Shown here: piece after piece, positions 42,335 through 49,672 of the stretch
How positions within the stretch are numbered: the first letter of the stretch is position 1
How the letters are laid out: each line of letters opens with the position of its first letter
Assembly (NCBI RefSeq): GCF_030848565.1
Contig: NZ_JAVDDV010000011.1
Coordinates: forward strand, 1-64,000
DNA length: 64,000 bases
DNA from: Natronolimnohabitans sp. A-GB9
GTDB taxonomy: Archaea; Halobacteriota; Halobacteria; Halobacteriales; Natrialbaceae
Reading direction: 5' to 3'
Notes under the pieces: model-generated
What the model saw: the letters and a program-made list of their open reading frames with translations, nothing else
What the model was told of the DNA's origin: nothing
The model's database searches: none
Translations under genes and position numbers: made by a program

Positions 42335-42907
42335 TCAGGAGTTACCTGGAGTGCGGGGCTCGCTGTTGAACCGTTCGACGCCGGGGTCGCTGAGGTCCAC
42401 CTCGTCGTCGCCGCTGTAGGTGTTCTCAGTCCCGACCTCGACAAGTGCGTCGTCGGTGTTCTTGCCGAACCGCCCGAGGATGGTCTCGGCGGTCGGGGTG
42501 TCCTCGTCGAAGAACTCGACAGGCTCATTGTCGACCTTCACGCCGTAGCGGTCGCGTGCGTCGACGGCGCGGTCCTCGATGGTCTCGATGGTGTCCTCGA
42601 GGTCCTCGACCTCGCGGAAGAGGTCGGGGTCGGCGCCGCCGGTCGCGAGTGTCTCCTGCAGGTCGTTGATGTTGTCCTGCGTGGCCTGGACGTCCGCTTC
42701 GAAGCCGTCGGGAAGCGATCCGTCGGCGTGCTCTACGGCGTCTTCCAGAGCCTCCACGTCGTCCTCGACGGTCTCGAGGTCGACGAGGGCATTTGCGGGA
42801 ATGTCTTCTTCGACGGACTCGATGATGTCCTGAGCGCTCTGAATGGACTCAGCGAGGTCGTCGAGCTCTACAACTGCAGTCGTACCATTAGTGGGATCGT
42901 CACTCAT
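42335..42907 (-). CDS. Ubiquitin-like protein with N-terminal coiled coil
   Basis: 190 aa. Residues 14-118 are an acidic helical coiled coil. Residues 120-185 (YGVKVDNEPVEFFDEDTPTAETILGRF and DDEVDLSDPGVERFNSEP) have the shape of a beta-grasp domain like the multi-ubiquitin units of bacteria: the N-terminal strand pair, the TPTAETIL helix and the DLSDPGVERF segment. The C-terminus ends RTPGNS, without a Gly-Gly, so the mature tail might be made by the JAB domain or the system may use another residue. Its stop is one base before the E2-like start, and all three genes form one operon. Confidence 0.78.
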   Translation of the reverse strand: MSDDPTNGTTAVVELDDLAESIQSAQDIIESVEEDIPANALVDLETVEDDVEALEDAVEHADGSLPDGFEADVQATQDNINDLQETLATGGADPDLFREVEDLEDTIETIEDRAVDARDRYGVKVDNEPVEFFDEDTPTAETILGRFGKNTDDALVEVGTENTYSGDDEVDLSDPGVERFNSEPRTPGNS

Positions 42908-43612
42908 GTTCGATCACCTGCCTCCTTTAACCCGGAGACGTTGGGCCGACCGGGGTACTGCAGTCGCCGCTATGACGGCCCTTCTGCGAGTTCGCGAGTG
43001 ACAGAGTTGTCACTCGGAACCCGTAGTAGAGCGGGTCCGATTGAGGGGCGGGCACGTACCGGTCATCGCCGTCGCTCGGCTCACGCTCCGGTCGTGGTTA
43101 TTTCCGCCGACCTCCTTCCGCGGAATCGCGGTGAGCGGAGGTTGCCAGTGGAACGGTGGGTAACCAACCCGATTTCGGGTAGGGTAGTCTGCGATAAAAA
43201 TGTTTCGCAGGTGCTTAAAAGTCCACCGAATGAGAATTAGAGGTGAGTTAGGTAGAAAACCGACCCCCCGGGGGGCCTTGTTTAGCCCCCAGAGGGTGCT
43301 GAGTAATACTTTCACTTTCACTCCGGTACCGGAAGGGTTTTTATACTGGTTTCGTGGGGATCAGCGCGGGGTAAAAGTGTCTGATTCGCGAACCAAAAAC
43401 GGCAGCTCGGCTACTCAACGTCGGGGTTTGGTGGGGAAAACAACAATCGCCCCACCGTTCCACTGGCAACCAGTCCTAACGGTCCATCGTTAATAAGAGT
43501 ACCGGGTGACCCGACGCCTTCTGTCGATTCTCCACCTGCAATGATGGGGGGGGGACTTCACTACTTAAGTCTCTTCCTGGTAGAAAAACAGGCCAACCAC
43601 TGCGTAAAGTGC
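42908..43612. other. Gene-free region upstream of the ubiquitin-like operon
   Basis: No acceptable gene on either strand; the 97-codon + strand frame from 43200 is basic and not protein-like. It contains the 21-bp inverted repeat, a GC palindrome (ACCCCCCGGGGGGCC near 43264) and a TATA-like TTTTTATC on the minus strand near 43199. Confidence 0.5.
43140..43471. repeat. Perfect 21-bp inverted repeat, arms 290 nt apart
   Basis: Left arm 43140-43160 begins GGTTGCCAGTGGAACGG; right arm 43451-43471 is its exact complement and ends CCACTGGCAACC. No target duplication flanks them. Between lie a region with no gene. Could be ends of a small element, recombination sites or paired operators. Confidence 0.75.
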
Positions 43613-43723
43613 CTACTTATTGGATTCTGGCTGATCCTCGAACTCGGCTGTAAGGAGATTCCGGTTATGATAAACGTCGTCGAGAGTCTTCTCGTCAGTC
43701 AGTGGCGGGTTATTTGCACCCAT
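43613..43723 (-). pseudogene. Truncated gene: N-terminal fragment of a haloarchaeal small protein
   Basis: Reads MGANNPPLTDEKTLDDVYHN and RNLLTAEFEDQPESNK. The start PPLTDE..LDDVYHNRNLLA is familiar from complete haloarchaeal proteins of about 70-100 residues; here it ends after 36 residues, so the gene looks cut. Confidence 0.4.
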
Positions 43724-43828
43724 GCTCAGATGGGCCTCTCAAGCGAGTGATAACGGTCGGGAATACCGTAGCCTCGTACTGGTGAGACAAATATTCAAAC
43801 AGATTCAGGATCAGTTCAAAACATAGCC

Positions 43829-43990
43829 ATGCCGATCCATCAGTTGGTACAAGTTGATCGTACGTCGGGCGATGTTGTGCTCCCGAAGAGCGAGCTTCGG
43901 GTGCTTGGATTGGTCAACGATGAGGGCAACGTGAAGGATCAGCCAGTGCGGGTGACGCGGACTGATACGGGACGTGGGAAATTTCATTGA
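43829..43990 (+). CDS. 53-aa protein, small beta-rich haloarchaeal family
   Basis: Reads MPIHQLVQVDRTSGDVVLPK and then SELRVLGLVNDEGNVKDQPV, ending RGKFH. VDRTSGDVVLPKSELRVLGL is a conserved-looking beta unit known from small haloarchaeal plasmid proteins, possibly an AbrB/swapped-hairpin-like DNA binder. The end differs from what I expect for the family, so it may be shortened. Confidence 0.6.
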   Translation: MPIHQLVQVDRTSGDVVLPKSELRVLGLVNDEGNVKDQPVRVTRTDTGRGKFH

Positions 43991-44085
43991 CAAGCCCGAA
44001 CGATTGTCTAAAGATATTTGAACACCTTTTACGCATTTCTATTCATTAACCACTACTATTGTATTGGAATATTAGAACTGCAAGT

Positions 44086-44637
44086 TCACTGGTCGAACAA
44101 GTTCCGAATCTTGGCTTGGATTGATTTGTGGACGGACTCTAACTCTTCGCGGTTCTTTACACCACTATAGACTACCTTTCCAGAAGAGAACAATACACAG
44201 AACCAATCTTCTTCAGTTGGTTGATAAAACAATCCAGGAAATTGTTCTGGTTCATATTCTGTTTCCATAGAGCCTAGCGCGATCGCTATCTGGCTCAGTT
44301 CAAGTTCATAGCCGAGATCTGACTTCCCCACAATATATCGAATCTCAAAACTTGAACCGGGGATTGCACTCTCCAGCATCTCTTCCATCTGATGGACAAA
44401 CTTCGAGTTCACTTCCCATGCTTCAGTAGCTGATTTCGCCCCTGCTATACTGTATTTTCCACTGGAGAACAATGTGACCGTCCCTTTTGGTTCATGATAG
44501 CGGATTATCAAACCAGAAAAATCCTCAGCATTGTACTCGAGATCATCATGGGGGAAATCTGCGTATGCCTCTTCGAGACGTAATTCTCGACCAAGAGCTC
44601 CTCCACCCACCACATTAACTATCGAAAGATCAGTCAT
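44086..44637 (-). CDS. Divergent TATA-binding protein
   Basis: 183 aa, the normal TBP length, with two TBP repeats recognisable: DLEYNAEDFSGLIIRYHEPKGTVTLFSSGKYSIAGAKS and TEYEPEQFPGLFYQPTEEDWFCVLFSSGKVVYSGVKN. The N-terminal repeat has moved far from the canonical PEQFPGLVYR; the second is nearer. TBP nucleates transcription at TATA boxes; extra TBPs in haloarchaea serve gene subsets. It is divergent from the type IIG RM gene over 134 nt, and is as AT rich as that gene, so the two probably travelled together. Confidence 0.85.
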   Translation of the reverse strand: MTDLSIVNVVGGGALGRELRLEEAYADFPHDDLEYNAEDFSGLIIRYHEPKGTVTLFSSGKYSIAGAKSATEAWEVNSKFVHQMEEMLESAIPGSSFEIRYIVGKSDLGYELELSQIAIALGSMETEYEPEQFPGLFYQPTEEDWFCVLFSSGKVVYSGVKNREELESVHKSIQAKIRNLFDQ

Positions 44638-44771
44638 GTATATTTGGCCTATTACCTACAATCAAAGCTGCTCACTAATATCAATGGCCATCAAAAACCT
44701 CATTAGTCACCTGACTCTCCTGCGACTTCATACCTTTTATCAGGTTTGAATTTGGACGTAAGACATAACCG

Positions 44772-47687
44772 ATGCCATCTGATCCAGAGCAGAAATTCCA
44801 TAGTCTATTCTATTCAGGCCTCTTCAGGTATGTCGAAAACAACGATACGAAGTTCGATAGTGTCTCAATCGAAAAAAATATCGAAGGACGACGAGCAGAT
44901 ATTCATATAGAAAGCAATATCACAGGTAGTTTAGTAATTGAGGTTAAGCGTGATGATATTTCACCATATGACAAGGAAGTTGTAAAACAAGCTCGTGATT
45001 ATGCAAGAGACGTTGGCGCGGATTTCTTCGCTACCTGTAACTCTAAAGACTTCTATCTCTTCAATTATGACGGCCAAATAAACATTAAGCAGATCCCATA
45101 TAACTACGCGAATCTACGAGATATCTCTCTTTCAGATGCTACTCTAAATGGATTTGTCCCACAGTTATTGTCGGCAGTTGACCACTTATTTCAGAAGGGT
45201 AAACTACCTAATCAGGAGGAAACAGAACGAATAGTTGGCCTCCTGCGAACATTTCACTCGGCTATTTGGCCAGCTTACAAAGAGTTAGCCAAACAGAAGT
45301 ATGGGAGCAATGAGAAGTTCATCAATATCGTTGATTCTTGGATTAACGAAAATGACTATTCTAACTTAGATCAAGACGAACAATTTGAGATTGCCGCGAA
45401 GCAGCACGCATATCTATTGACTAATAAGATCTTATTCTACGAAGTAGTCCGCGAACAGACACCGTCTCCAATCGAGACTAATGATGGAAACCAGCTTGAC
45501 TCTCTTGTTGGACCCTCCAGCTTGGATTTCCTCGCGGAACACATCAGACGCCGTTTCGACGACATCATAGAACAGATAGATTATAAGCCAATCTTCAATA
45601 ACTCCGAGATATTTGATGAGTTTCCCGACAATAAGAAAACTCTTGAGCATATTCAGTCTCTTACCGAGAGTATTGAACAGCGAAAAATATCAGGTATAAA
45701 TGAAGACCTATTAGGAGATATCTTTGAAGAACTGATCCCAGAAGGAGAAAGAAAAAAACTGGGACAGTACTATACACCTCCCACGATCGCCGAAGCCGTT
45801 TCGCAGTGGGTTTTGGATGCAAATTCGAAAGGAAAAGAGCCCCGTATCTTGGATCCGGCATCCGGTAGCGGAACGTTCCCTGTTAAGATATATAACGAAA
45901 TCAGACATCAATACCCTGAATTAAGTCATCAAAATATAGTTGACTTAATTACTTCTGTTGACATCAACAAATTCCCGTTGCATTTGACAGCACTCAATCT
46001 GGCCAGCCAGAATATTGAAGAGAGAATTGATCGGATTCACGCTTACCATACTTCGTTTTTTAATCTGGATCCAGAGACGGCAAAACTCGCATCAGCTCGG
46101 TTGGATGAGGAATCCACTGAAGAGTTAGGATATTTTAATGGAGTTATCGGTAATCCGCCATACATTCGGAATAAGAACATTCCAGACAAAGCTGCATTCC
46201 GATCTCATCTCTCGGAGTTTGGTCCCACTAATCGATCACCGTATCTTGATGGATCGAAAAAGATCAGCAAGAAAAGTGATGCTTATGTTTATTTCATCAC
46301 AAAAGGAACCCAGTTCCTCCAAGAAGGAGGTCGTTTGGGATATGTGATTCCTCCAAAATGGCTTACAGCACGATATGGGCTTGATCTGCAACAGTTCTTG
46401 TTTGACCACTACCGGATAGAAGCTGTTGTTAGCTTTGCGGAGAGAGCCTTTGAAGATGCTTTTGTCGACACATGCCTGCTCTTTGTTGAACGCTGTGAAG
46501 ATGAAGAGAGTAGACAAGAAACTGTAACTAAATTCATTCGGGTCCGTGAAGAGATTGAACCCGAAGATTTGTACGAGACAGTAACTTACGGGATGGCTTT
46601 GGATCAGGAACCGATTGATATCAGAGACCGGCCGAATTATCGTATGGTAGGAGTCAGGCAAGGTTATCTACATGAAACTGGTCCCAAAAAAATGAGTTAC
46701 TATCTTAATGCTCCACTCGCGCTTATTAACCTCATTGAGCGGACTGACTTTGTACCACTCAAAGAGTTTGCTGATATCTCTTACGGACAAAAGACCGGGG
46801 CAAATCGATTTTTCATACTGGATGAGGAAGAGGCTGAACGAAGGGGTATTGACGAGCGATTCCTTTCACCAGTGGTAAAGAGCATCAAGGGTATGGACTC
46901 TATTGTTTTCAATAATGGAGATTCCGATAAATTCATGCTTGATGTTCATGATTATGTCCAGCAGGTGGATCAGAGAGTTCGTGACTTTGGATCTGACACC
47001 GATCTCGAAGAGGAAGTGAAATCAGCACTACAGCGTGATGGATACGATGGCCTACTTGCTTATCTGCGAGAAGGAGAAGATGACGGAATTCATGAGCGGA
47101 GTACATGTGCCAGTCGACCGGTTTGGTTCAATTTAGGTGAGCAGACGCCGCCTGAACTATTCCATCCAAAATTCTTCAAGTGGCGTCTGTTCACTGTCTG
47201 GAATCGTGCAGGTGCACTCACCACAAATGCCGTTGATTGTGTACACGTCAAGCCAAATTTCGATTCAAAAGTCGTCATCGGGTTAATGAACTCGAGTCTC
47301 TACGCGGCCCTTTTAGAGTGTTGGGGACGTGTGGAAGGAAACGGTGCCTTACAGTTGATGACATATGAATTGAAAAGTGTTCCAGTGCCAGATATCCGTA
47401 AATTTGATCAAGAGAGTAAAGAGCGGATAAAGGAAGCCACAGAATTGTTATTAGATGGTGAAGATAATGCGAGAGAAAAGCTGAATAAAGCAGTCTTGGA
47501 TGCTGTTGGAATTGACTCTATTTCCCCAAATAAATTAGAGGATATGAGAAAAGCAATGACTCATCAGCGACTGCAAGGAGAATTTGAATCCGAGGTCCTA
47601 CTCAAGGATGTGGATGCCGTTACAGAGTGGTCTGCAGAGTATTTTACTGCAGATGATCGAGAGAAAACACTAGACGACTTCAAATAA
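44772..47687 (+). CDS. Type IIG restriction-modification enzyme (Eco57I-like)
   Basis: 971 aa. The N-terminal nuclease domain has RRADIH and LVIEVKRDD (Asp43, Glu57, Lys59), a PD-(D/E)XK site. A helical linker leads to the N6-adenine methyltransferase: GQYYTPPTIAEAV, motif I DPASGSGTFP (near 361) and motif IV NPPY (near 460). From about 640 onward the target recognition region (FADISYGQKTGANRFFIL, IRDFGSDTDL, YELKSVPVPDIRKFD) is of the TaqI/Eco57I type. Both activities in one chain need no separate specificity subunit. The gene is much more AT rich than its surroundings, a sign of import. Start at 44772 fits the first domain. Confidence 0.92.
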   Translation: MPSDPEQKFHSLFYSGLFRYVENNDTKFDSVSIEKNIEGRRADIHIESNITGSLVIEVKRDDISPYDKEVVKQARDYARDVGADFFATCNSKDFYLFNYDGQINIKQIPYNYANLRDISLSDATLNGFVPQLLSAVDHLFQKGKLPNQEETERIVGLLRTFHSAIWPAYKELAKQKYGSNEKFINIVDSWINENDYSNLDQDEQFEIAAKQHAYLLTNKILFYEVVREQTPSPIETNDGNQLDSLVGPSSLDFLAEHIRRRFDDIIEQIDYKPIFNNSEIFDEFPDNKKTLEHIQSLTESIEQRKISGINEDLLGDIFEELIPEGERKKLGQYYTPPTIAEAVSQWVLDANSKGKEPRILDPASGSGTFPVKIYNEIRHQYPELSHQNIVDLITSVDINKFPLHLTALNLASQNIEERIDRIHAYHTSFFNLDPETAKLASARLDEESTEELGYFNGVIGNPPYIRNKNIPDKAAFRSHLSEFGPTNRSPYLDGSKKISKKSDAYVYFITKGTQFLQEGGRLGYVIPPKWLTARYGLDLQQFLFDHYRIEAVVSFAERAFEDAFVDTCLLFVERCEDEESRQETVTKFIRVREEIEPEDLYETVTYGMALDQEPIDIRDRPNYRMVGVRQGYLHETGPKKMSYYLNAPLALINLIERTDFVPLKEFADISYGQKTGANRFFILDEEEAERRGIDERFLSPVVKSIKGMDSIVFNNGDSDKFMLDVHDYVQQVDQRVRDFGSDTDLEEEVKSALQRDGYDGLLAYLREGEDDGIHERSTCASRPVWFNLGEQTPPELFHPKFFKWRLFTVWNRAGALTTNAVDCVHVKPNFDSKVVIGLMNSSLYAALLECWGRVEGNGALQLMTYELKSVPVPDIRKFDQESKERIKEATELLLDGEDNAREKLNKAVLDAVGIDSISPNKLEDMRKAMTHQRLQGEFESEVLLKDVDAVTEWSAEYFTADDREKTLDDFK

Positions 47688-47873
47688 CCCGAACAATATA
47701 CGCTTCGATTGATCGTAATCGGTTTGTTAGGTCAAAGTAGTCATGTTATCTTCGAACGCACGGAGAACCTTGTCCGAGAATGACGGTAGTCTCAGACAGA
47801 ATCGGCCCGATCTCTCCCTCGAGCACTACAAACTCGATTGCTGTCGGCTTTTGTCCGACAGGCAGGCAACACA

Positions 47874-47975
47874 GACGCCATCAATCTCAAACAGCACGAG
47901 AACCGTGACGACATGAAGGTCTGGCTCAGCCAAGAAGTGGAACGGTTATTCGAGGCTGCCGACGGAACCCCATAG
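47874..47975 (+). pseudogene. Relic of a tyrosine-type integrase, N-terminal part
   Basis: Reads DAINLKQHENRDDMKVWLSQ then EVERLFEAADGTP and a stop. The HENRDDMKVWLS..EVERLLEAAD stretch opens the core region of haloarchaeal plasmid integrase/recombinases; catalytic residues are lost. Confidence 0.5.
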
Positions 47976-47995
47976 CGGATCGCATTCGGTTTTTC

Positions 47996-48018
47996 TGCGC
48001 CTGAGTGGGTGAGGCGCA
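47996..48018 (+). promoter_or_regulatory. GGGTG-loop leader hairpin (copy d)
   Basis: Seven-bp stem TGCGCCT/AGGCGCA with loop GAGTGGGTG, preceded by GGTTTTTC and ending 24 nt before the ATG at 48043. Confidence 0.7.
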
Positions 48019-48042
48019 TACTCGTGTGCCTCGAGGCCACGA

Positions 48043-48603
48043 ATGAGTACAGATCGACCAACCCAGAGCGACTCGCATCGAGATCGACTGACAGACGAGT
48101 ACACGAGCGACCGCGATCGCAGCTATCCAGGAGACGTTGCCCGACTGAACGGACATGAACTCGTCGCGATCGACGAGTGGCTTCCAGGTGCAGAGCCAAC
48201 ACCGTACGAACTCAATCTCACTGATGGCTACGAGTATCGGACACGCTACTGGCGCTGCAGAAAGTGCGGCCAAGAACGCACCCATCGCGACGAGTTCTCC
48301 GTCCCCTGCGACAACCCCCAGCCGGCGACTGCCCTCGAGGCAGGTGGCTACTCGATCGACGACCCACGAACTCGCCGTGCACTGAACGAGAAGTTGGATG
48401 TCCGCTTTGCGACAGTGGGTCCGATCTACGAGGTCGAGAGCGAGAGCGGGAACACCTACGAGGTCAATATCGAGGCAACAACGTGTACCTGTCCTGATTT
48501 CGAGCAGCGCCAGCCAGACGATGGCTGCAAGCATCTTCGCCGAGTCGACCTCGAGATCCGCACTGGACTTGTTCCAGCTCCAGATGGCACGTTCGTTCGC
48601 TAA
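48043..48603 (+). CDS. SWIM zinc-finger protein
   Basis: 186 aa. The C-terminal CTCPDFEQRQPDDGCKHLRRVDLEI is a SWIM finger (CxC...CxH), and WRCRKCGQERTH with a later Cys may be another metal site in the middle. The N-terminal 45 residues are polar. SWIM domains bind DNA or proteins in diverse contexts, including transposases and plasmid proteins. A second, isolated copy of the last 29 codons is at 52700-52786. The ATG follows the leader hairpin. Confidence 0.82.
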   Translation: MSTDRPTQSDSHRDRLTDEYTSDRDRSYPGDVARLNGHELVAIDEWLPGAEPTPYELNLTDGYEYRTRYWRCRKCGQERTHRDEFSVPCDNPQPATALEAGGYSIDDPRTRRALNEKLDVRFATVGPIYEVESESGNTYEVNIEATTCTCPDFEQRQPDDGCKHLRRVDLEIRTGLVPAPDGTFVR

Positions 48604-48675
48604 CCTGTTCCTCTCGGATATCATGAATCGCTCTCAATCTATAAGTGTATAGGACGCATATCCACTCCCAAGACC

Positions 48676-49203
48676 ATGGATGACTGGACTGAAACGATGA
48701 CTGCTCGAGACCGGATCGAAGCCGTTGCCCTCACACTTCGTGAGCCAAGGTCGGTCAACTGGATCAAAAAGCAAGCAGAGGTTGGATCCTGGGAAACGAC
48801 GAAGTCCCAACTCGAGTATCTCACTGATGCAGGGCAGCTTACGACCGTCGAGATAGACGGCGATACGCGCTACAAGATCGATCCAATGCGAGCGTACCTC
48901 GACCATATCCAAGAGCTTGTCGTCGAGAATACGAAAGACGAGCTTCGAGACGAGCTTGAGGAAATCGCATCGGAGATTGCAACGTGGAAGCGCGAATACG
49001 ATGTCGATTCACTCCAGGAGCTCGAGGCATCGCTCGGAGAAGAGTTCCCTCCAGAAGAGGTCCGGGATCGACGAAAAGTGATTACCTATTGGGAGGAAAA
49101 CAAGCACCATCGCCAGCTACTCACCAACGCGCTTGGGCTATACGACGATCTTTCTGCACAGGATTACGGTACAAATTCGAGTCATCCCCAGCACGCCGAT
49201 TGA
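48676..49203 (+). CDS. Haloarchaeal winged-helix protein (DUF7342-like)
   Basis: 175 aa. ARDRIEAVALTLREPRSVNWIKKQAEVGSWETTKSQLEYLTDAGQL is a winged helix at the N-terminus; a charged helix pair follows (VENTKDELRDELEEIASEIATWKREYDVDSLQELEASL) and RRKVITYWEENKHHRQLLTNALGLYDDL ends it. This matches a frequent haloarchaeal family I recall as DUF7342. The next gene starts 1 nt after the stop. The steady pairing of a DNA-binding protein with a small second gene resembles toxin-antitoxin organisation. Confidence 0.78.
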   Translation: MDDWTETMTARDRIEAVALTLREPRSVNWIKKQAEVGSWETTKSQLEYLTDAGQLTTVEIDGDTRYKIDPMRAYLDHIQELVVENTKDELRDELEEIASEIATWKREYDVDSLQELEASLGEEFPPEEVRDRRKVITYWEENKHHRQLLTNALGLYDDLSAQDYGTNSSHPQHAD

Positions 49204-49204
49204 G

Positions 49205-49657
49205 ATGGGACGGTTCACTAGCGGTGGAAACCCGTACGACAAGCGACGTGTCTATCAGCGGATTCACCAGCGGCTGAGTACACAGCCGGATTTTTCCGAC
49301 GTCCAGTATCTTCCCTCTCGAAACCGCCCTCGCGAGATTCATGCCGTTGTTGACGTTGAACGGTTTCTTGATCACTCGTATCGGTCAACAACCGCTCGAG
49401 TCGAAATTGAATTCATATTCCGTCAGGACTGGAACCACTATTGGATTCAATGGGTCGAACCAGAACGTGGCTTTTCCTGCGGATGGCATCAGGATAATAC
49501 TCACATGGACTTAGGCCGCTGCCACTTTCAGATCGATTATCCAAATGGTTCAGTAGATCGAGAAGAGGCCGCGTTTCTGGATTCGCATCCGCTATCAGTC
49601 GTCGAAACTCGTCTACAAAGCCTACCAGAGAAGCTTGCTGAAATGTCTTCCAAGTAG
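49205..49657 (+). CDS. Partner of the DUF7342-like gene, function unknown
   Basis: 150 aa from the ATG at 49205; the frame upstream overlaps the first gene in another frame. YDKRRVYQRIHQRLSTQPDFSDVQYLP and TARVEIEFIFRQDWNHYWIQWVEPERGFSCGWHQDNTH form an alpha/beta fold with conserved-looking Trp/His residues (GWHQDNTHMDLGRCHFQI), perhaps a small nuclease or toxin. It is coupled to the upstream gene and runs into the convergent beta-CASP gene 15 nt later. Confidence 0.7.
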   Translation: MGRFTSGGNPYDKRRVYQRIHQRLSTQPDFSDVQYLPSRNRPREIHAVVDVERFLDHSYRSTTARVEIEFIFRQDWNHYWIQWVEPERGFSCGWHQDNTHMDLGRCHFQIDYPNGSVDREEAAFLDSHPLSVVETRLQSLPEKLAEMSSK

Positions 49658-49672
49658 TTGCCAAAATGGCTT

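Larger units (their letters stand above)
47688..48042. other. Spacer with integrase relic and leader hairpin
   Basis: Holds an integrase fragment (47874-47975) and leader hairpin copy d. Otherwise no gene. Confidence 0.5.

Noticed and set aside
43200-43493. 97-codon + strand frame upstream of the ubiquitin-like operon
   Set aside because: Basic product crossing an inverted-repeat arm and a GC palindrome; no ribosome site or domain.
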